Of a DNA stretch of 64,000 nucleotides, positions 60,801 through 64,000 are shown one piece after another. The translations under genes were made by a program, and so were the position numbers. Each line of letters starts with the position of its first letter. Positions within the stretch are counted from its first letter, which is position 1. The stretch lies in contig CAWKDV010000001.1 in assembly GCA_963848495.1 (NCBI GenBank), forward strand, positions 434,001-498,000, in the 5' to 3' direction. The notes below the pieces were generated by a model. The model saw only the letters and a program-made list of their open reading frames with translations. It ran no database searches and was not told the DNA's origin. Origin of the DNA: JAICJR01 sp963848495 (GTDB taxonomy: Bacteria; Actinomycetota; Thermoleophilia; Solirubrobacterales; Thermoleophilaceae).

Positions 60801-61344
60801 CGCCGGTGTTCACGCCGACGCGCAGGGCAAAGGTCACCCCGTGGGTCTCGTCGAGGCCGTCGTTGATCTCGCTCATCGCGGCCTGCATGCCGAGCGCCGC
60901 CCGCACCGCCCGCTCGGCGTCGTCCTCGTGCGCCACCGGCGCGCCGAAGATCGCCATCACGTTGTCGCCGATGTACTTGTCCACGCGGCCGCCATGACGC
61001 TCGACCTCCTCGCCGAGACGCCTCAGGCAGCGCTCCACGAGCCCCTTCACCGCCTCGGGGTCCATCTGCTCGGCCACCGCCGTGTAGCCGGACAGGTCCG
61101 CGAACACGACGGTCACCTGGCGGCGCTCCTCGGGGAGTGCGGCGGCGGCCTGCTCAGGCGGTGCGACCCGGGACTGGGCGCCGGGGTCGACCGGCGTGCC
61201 GCACGACATGCAGAAGCGGGCCTCGGGCGGCAGTTCGGCCCCGCAGACGGCGCAGCGGCGCTCGAGTGGGGTGCCGCACGACATGCAGAAGCGCGCGCCC
61301 TCAGGATTCTCGTGGGAGCAGCTCGGACAGGCCATCCCCGGCAT
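57811..61344 (-). CDS. Class III nucleotidyl cyclase / AAA ATPase / TPR signalling protein with zinc ribbons
   Basis: About 1,177 residues. Two N-terminal zinc ribbons (ACPSCSHENPEGARFCMSCG and RCAVCGAELPPEARFCMSCG). Cyclase homology domain at about 75-250: metal Asp in VVFADLSGYTAV and GDNVMAIFGAPV, substrate/transition-state residues in YIGDNV and VIGDTVNVASRLE, so it is probably active. P-loop ATPase: GQAGVGKTRLQREFE, Walker B LVLVFEDIHWAD. The C-terminal 500 residues are TPR-like helical pairs. Start at ATG 61344 or 61335. A signal-integrating regulator making cAMP or cGMP is likely by family. Confidence 0.85.
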   Translation of the reverse strand: MPGMACPSCSHENPEGARFCMSCGTPLERRCAVCGAELPPEARFCMSCGTPVDPGAQSRVAPPEQAAAALPEERRQVTVVFADLSGYTAVAEQMDPEAVKGLVERCLRRLGEEVERHGGRVDKYIGDNVMAIFGAPVAHEDDAERAVRAALGMQAAMSEINDGLDETHGVTFALRVGVNTGEVIAGAVGREYTVIGDTVNVASRLETASRPGQVTVGERTYRATRHVVDYRPLEPLELKGKAEPVRAYEAIGVLAAQPVGRMLARSEAPLVGRGEELRLLESLYGRVVSEGRPHLVTVVGQAGVGKTRLQREFESGLGRRPTPPTIRQGRCLPYGSSIVFWALGEVLRAECEILDTDDAEVAWRKLLERVEELSCGGDSRRTAALMGRLLGIEEPGAAPLPDMQDAQRMRESFFAAVRTAIEAMARRNPLVLVFEDIHWADQGMLDLVEHLGQWVRGPLMILCLARDELLERRPGWGGGRRGATSIFLEPLSETETRELIASLMPGDVPESALVPVVAERAGGNPFFVEEMVRLLVEEGGNGGGELPDTVQGLLAARLDSLEPFERRLVQHAAVVGRTFWQQSLAQVAEEERRDLTQALSALQEKDIFVPGEGTALGGEPELAFKHVLIRDVAYGMLPKAVRARKHFQVGSFVEERAGDRGHEVVALLAEHYGRAALVGREARVDSDELERFELKALHFLESAGDAALSFYSNSEAFAHYQSARELGHRHEAESLARIGEKQGDAALRLGRVDAAIEVWQECLEYHRRNENLTRLADLHRKIGSGYWHKGDRRAAIEHHQKGINLLKDGPPCIELVRLYEEAAWLYMQTGDNMLAIYASEKALRLAERLGETRAASRAHGIFGRVFGRIGDTVKARENLERAVELARGSDQTETILALLALGQHLEVSEADYTEAGYAYEEALAIAEEIGDVPAQVELHAALAWLAVYRADWPAARSSSQASARLSEQQGLTSKLCLSQVLRGLLHWRDGDWDEAEALYRRGHELAEQVGWSEAAFSALFGLAAVLSDRGDFSGAGTVLGQALDVCERAGLIAQSIQAIAARAEVLALAGKAEQAAEAAKEASELAERLHYPVGRAAALQAAGFAGRDGDLLAEAREAWLEIGRPLDAARCRLLAGRLMRDADPASAAADLEDAAAEFDRLGVPQLSQRARELLVLG

Positions 61345-61476
61345 GGCGCGCGACGATAGACGAGAAACGCACAAAGGTGCGTGACATTCGTTGCGTGGAG
61401 GGTGCCCTGAGCCTAAAGTCGCGCGCCAAGTGCCCGATCAACAGGACCGACACCTCGTCCGAGCACTGGAGGAACC

Positions 61477-61665
61477 TTGAAGGAGTACCGCGACGAAGCG
61501 ATGAAGCACCTGGAGGCCGGCGAAAAGGCCGAGTCCGCCGAGACCGATCAGCTGGCCTGGGCGACCTTCAGCGTCAACGCTTCAATCGCCGCCAGCCTCA
61601 TCGATATCGCAGAGACGCTGCACGCAGTCCGCGCGGCGCTCGACCGCTCCGCGCACGTCGCCTAG
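61477..61665 (+). CDS. Small helical hypothetical protein
   Basis: 62 residues from TTG 61477, with a good ribosome-binding site (GGAGGAA) 7 bp upstream. Sequence is amphipathic and helical (MKEYRDEAMKHLEAGEKAESAETDQLAWATFSVNAS), ending HAVRAALDRSAHVA. Family unknown. Its stop overlaps the convergent glycosidase-fold gene by 4 bp. Confidence 0.6.
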   Translation: MKEYRDEAMKHLEAGEKAESAETDQLAWATFSVNASIAASLIDIAETLHAVRAALDRSAHVA

Positions 61666-62783
61666 GGCAGCTTCAGCGGGTGCGCTCTTGCGAGCGCCCC
61701 GCCGGCGTGGCGGACCCACGACCTGAGCGCATAGAAGCTGCGCCGTGGGTTGCCGCCCGATGCAATCAGGCTGCTGTCCCAGCTCGCGCTGAACGGGGGC
61801 GAGACGAGGCCGTACTGCAGCATCGACTTCACGCGCCCGTTGTGCAGCGCGATCGAGAACGCCTGGGCCAGGTAGGACGCAGCGCGCCTCTGGTTCATCG
61901 CGAAGCGGCCGTGGACGAGGTAGCCGTACTCGGTGAGGTAGAGCGGAAGCGCGCCCCCGTGCGGGGTGCGCAGCCGGTGGCTGTGTGCGAGCCGGCTGAG
62001 CTCGCGCGTGAGCCGGCCGAGCGTGGCGATCGTCACGTCGTTCGGGCCGCCGCTCGAGCGCCGCGGCGAGTTGCGGTAGTCGTACGGGTGATGGGCGTAG
62101 CCGTCGGCCCGCAGGTGCGAGCGGCCCACCATCTTGCGCAACCAGGTGAGCGGCGCCATGCCGGCGCCGCCGCGCGCCTGCGGCGAGGTCTCGCCGATCA
62201 GCACCTTCGCGCTCGGGTCGGCGCCCTTGATCGCTCGGTAGGCGCCGGCGTAGAGGCGGCGGTAGAGCCCCGGCGAGCTGGCGTGCGGCATCAGCCAGCT
62301 CTTCCAGTTCGGCTCGTTCCAGATGCCGTAGCGGTCCACCCGGCCCTTGAAATGGGCGGCGACGGCGCGGGCGAAGCGCGCGAACGCCGCCGGGCTCGGC
62401 TTGTAGACGCCCACGCGGTGGTTGCCGGTCGCCCAGGCCGGAGCGGGCCCGGTGAGCGTCACCTGAACGCGCATGCCGTGCGCGGCGGCCTCAGTGATCA
62501 GCGAGTCGTAGGGCCCGAAGTTGTAGACCGGGTTGGCGGGCGCCGTCCGGCTCCCCGGGCCCGCCACCTCGCGGCCCCAGATGAAGTTGACCCGCAGGCG
62601 CGTCACGCCGAGCTCCTGGGCGCGGGCGAAGGCGCGCTCGCGGCCGTACCAGGCCTGGTTGAGGAAGACCGAGTCGTCCTGGATCGCGACCTCCATCCCG
62701 CGCGCGGCATGCGCGCTCCCGGTCGCCGGGCCGATGGCGGCCGCGCAGGCAAGCGCGGCCGCTATGAGCAGCTTCGTTCGCAT
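61662..62783 (-). CDS. Secreted clan GH-A glycosidase-fold protein (second copy)
   Basis: 373 residues. Signal peptide (MRTKLLIAAALACAAAIGPATGSAHA), then a barrel: QDDSVFLNQAWYGRERAFARAQELGVTRLRVNFIW, ITEAAAHGMRVQVTLTGPAPAWATG, acid/base Glu in RYGIWNEPNWKSWL, GETSPQARG, YAHHPYDY and nucleophile Glu in PLYLTEYGYLVHG. It is a paralogue of the 5332-6966 protein but lacks its C-terminal beta-rich extension. Substrate unknown. Confidence 0.87.
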   Translation of the reverse strand: MRTKLLIAAALACAAAIGPATGSAHAARGMEVAIQDDSVFLNQAWYGRERAFARAQELGVTRLRVNFIWGREVAGPGSRTAPANPVYNFGPYDSLITEAAAHGMRVQVTLTGPAPAWATGNHRVGVYKPSPAAFARFARAVAAHFKGRVDRYGIWNEPNWKSWLMPHASSPGLYRRLYAGAYRAIKGADPSAKVLIGETSPQARGGAGMAPLTWLRKMVGRSHLRADGYAHHPYDYRNSPRRSSGGPNDVTIATLGRLTRELSRLAHSHRLRTPHGGALPLYLTEYGYLVHGRFAMNQRRAASYLAQAFSIALHNGRVKSMLQYGLVSPPFSASWDSSLIASGGNPRRSFYALRSWVRHAGGALARAHPLKLP

Positions 62784-62831
62784 AGGGGACCTGGAACACG
62801 CCTCCCCCCACGGCGGTTGCGGTGGGCGTCA

Positions 62832-63257
62832 TCACGCTGACGGGGTCCCCGCGGCGAAGGTGCGCTCGTAGGCGTAGAGCGTGTCCATGTACTCGCGGAC
62901 CGCCCGGATCTTCCCGGCCTCGATCGTGAACACCCCGATGCAGCCGTTCTCGTAGGAGCGACCGGCTCGCGTACGCGCATGGGTGGTCCATTGCATGACG
63001 ACCCGGTCGCCCTCCGCGATCATCGAGGTGACCTCCAGCTCGATCGAGTCCGGCTCGTAGTAGGCGAGCGCTCCGGCCAGGAACTCGTCGAGGATCGCGT
63101 CCCGCCCGGCCCAGGTGCCGGAAATCGGCAGCTCGCCGGCGTGAAGCGTCCAGACCGCATCCTCGGCGAAGCTGTCGCGGACCGCCCGCTCGTCGCCGGC
63201 CTGAAGTGCGGCGACGTAGCGGGTGAGGATCTCCTTGCTGTCGGCGTGGGCGGTCAC
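62832..63257 (-). CDS. SnoaL-like (NTF2 superfamily) protein
   Basis: 141 residues: KEILTRYVAALQAGDERAVRDSFAEDAVWTLHAG, ISGTWAGRDAILDEFLAGALAYYEPDSIELEVTSMIAEGDRVVMQWTTHARTRAG and YENGCIGVFTIEAGKIRAVREYMDTLY. A ketosteroid-isomerase/SnoaL-type ligand-binding or isomerase fold. It overlaps the tautomerase stop by 4 bp and is probably in the same operon. Confidence 0.85.
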   Translation of the reverse strand: MTAHADSKEILTRYVAALQAGDERAVRDSFAEDAVWTLHAGELPISGTWAGRDAILDEFLAGALAYYEPDSIELEVTSMIAEGDRVVMQWTTHARTRAGRSYENGCIGVFTIEAGKIRAVREYMDTLYAYERTFAAGTPSA

Positions 63258-63439
63258 GACTGGTCCGCCCGCAGCTTGCCGCCCTGCGCCCAGCTCTCTG
63301 CCGGGAACTCCTGGAACCAGACCTGGACGGTTACCGCCGGCAGCCCGTAGGCGTCGGCGAACGCAGTAGTGATCCCGGCTACCAGCGCACGCTTCTCGTC
63401 GGCGTTGCGCGGTCCCTGAAGTACTGACACGACTGGCAT
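63254..63439 (-). CDS. 4-oxalocrotonate tautomerase-like protein
   Basis: 61 residues. ATG 63439 with an AGGAGG ribosome-binding site gives MPVVSVLQGPRNADEKRALVAGITTAFADAYG; after Met removal Pro-1 is the catalytic base of the family. The C-terminal part (AVTVQVWFQEFPAESWAQGGK) matches 4-OT/tautomerase proteins. A longer phase with an upstream start would bury Pro-1 and is rejected. Substrate unknown. Confidence 0.88.
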   Translation of the reverse strand: MPVVSVLQGPRNADEKRALVAGITTAFADAYGLPAVTVQVWFQEFPAESWAQGGKLRADQS

Positions 63440-63520
63440 CTGAACCTCCTGACGGTGAGTGGATCTGACGTCACCGTAGGTCCGCGCGGGCGGCATGTGA
63501 AATGCCCGTCGCGCATGTCT

Positions 63521-64000
63521 TCAGCGCGAGTCGGCATGACCGAGCCAGCCGAGCTCCTCCGCCGCCTCGGCCGCCGCCGCGAGCAATCGCTCCAGCGCGG
63601 GCGGCCGGTCGTGCGGGCGGGCCAACGGATCAGCACCTCGGGCGTCAGGCCCGCCTGCTCGAAGAGGCGCAGCACCGCGTCGTAATGCCCGGGGTTCGCA
63701 TCGCGCCGATGGAGCAGCAGCGGCTCGCCGTCGAGCTGATCGAGCCGCACCGTGCGGCGGCGCGCGAGGGAATGGCCGCGCGGCAGAAGCGCCCCCTGCC
63801 GTTCGAGCCGGAGCAGCCGTGACTCAAGCGCCACGCCGTCGGGCGGGGTGCGGACGATGCCGACGTCGACCGCGCCGGTCGCGATCCCGTCCAGAATCTC
63901 GGTCTGCGGGAGCACCCGGGTGGTGATGCGCAGCCCCGGCGCCCGGTCGCCGATTGCGGCTATCAGCCGCGGGGCGGTCTCATAGCCGGCGCTCGTCCCG
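63521..64000 (-). CDS. LysR-family regulator, C-terminal part, partial and frameshifted
   Basis: The effector-binding domain of a LysR-type regulator; the HTH domain lies beyond the window. It reads TSAGYETAPRLIAAIGDRAPGLRITTRV, GAVDVGIVRTPPDGVALESRLLRLERQGALLPRGHSLARRRTVRLDQLDGEPLLLHRRDANPG, then QAGLTPEVLIR. Near 63630 a frame change (one base missing, GGCCC for GGGCCC on the minus strand) gives PHDRPPALERLLAAAAEAAEELGWLGHADSR and a stop at 63521. Same strand and 80 bp upstream of the tautomerase, which it may regulate. Confidence 0.8.

Noticed and set aside
58075..61359. Antisense open frame of about 1,100 codons opposite the cyclase-ATPase gene
   Set aside because: No domain logic; the minus strand has zinc ribbons, cyclase and P-loop motifs in order.

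Overview
The window is very GC-rich, densely packed bacterial DNA with many GTG and TTG starts and 1-20 bp gene overlaps. Gene style points to a high-GC actinobacterium, most likely class Thermoleophilia (Solirubrobacterales or Gaiellales): secreted proteins with Lys-rich 'KLK' tails, WNEPN-type secreted glycosidase-fold proteins, paired E1/E2 complexes and PD40 propellers. This placement is inference; there is no rRNA or other marker gene to prove it. I see no tRNA, rRNA, CRISPR array, prophage or insertion sequence.

Layout. 0-5 kb: a partial peptidase-like gene, a histone-H1-like protein, argF, a cupredoxin, and a thiO-thiS-thiG operon (minus strand) behind a clear TPP riboswitch. 5-13 kb: a secreted glycosidase-fold protein, then thiE, a membrane protein, a thioesterase and lpdA, then an SDR, a PD40 propeller and a FUSC-type membrane protein. 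13.4-17 kb: a pyruvate-dehydrogenase-type E1alpha/E1beta/E2 operon. 17.4-27.8 kb: a two-carbon/three-carbon hydroxyacid island with lutABC (L-lactate oxidation, minus strand) divergent from lactate permease, glcDEF (glycolate oxidase) and malate synthase. 28-34 kb: glycerate kinase, acyl-CoA dehydrogenase, an enolase-superfamily enzyme, an APC permease and a UspA protein. 34-46 kb: a polyamine uptake and catabolism locus: PotA/PotD/PotB/PotC, a putrescine-type aminotransferase, a PucR regulator, a saccharopine-dehydrogenase-like enzyme, alanine dehydrogenase and an aminobutyraldehyde-type dehydrogenase. 46-50 kb: surface and secreted proteins (P-domain, vWA). 50-55 kb: a second E1/E2 complex with lipB and lipA. 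55-64 kb: thioredoxin/DUF4395, rhomboid protease, D,D-carboxypeptidase, a very large cyclase-ATPase-TPR signalling protein, a second glycosidase-fold protein, and a partial LysR regulator with a tautomerase.

How the genes work together. The thiamin genes supply the TPP cofactor, lipA/lipB the lipoyl cofactor and lpdA the E3 subunit for the two 2-oxoacid dehydrogenase complexes. Lactate and glycolate are imported and oxidised to pyruvate and glyoxylate, and malate synthase pulls glyoxylate into the TCA cycle. In the polyamine locus an aminotransferase would convert putrescine plus pyruvate to 4-aminobutanal plus alanine; alanine dehydrogenase regenerates pyruvate and the aldehyde dehydrogenase makes GABA.

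The most unusual signal is a family of 7-bp tandem repeats, usually four units (28 bp) long. They occur as ten arrays at five loci: inside thiE, in every interdomain linker of both E2 proteins, and as paired arrays in two intergenic regions. The same heptamers recur between loci, often in reverse complement, which suggests a dispersed repeat family. A second window-wide signal is many apparent single-base indels, concentrated at 39.9-43.5 kb, that break otherwise well-conserved genes; most look like assembly errors, but this cannot be decided from the sequence alone.
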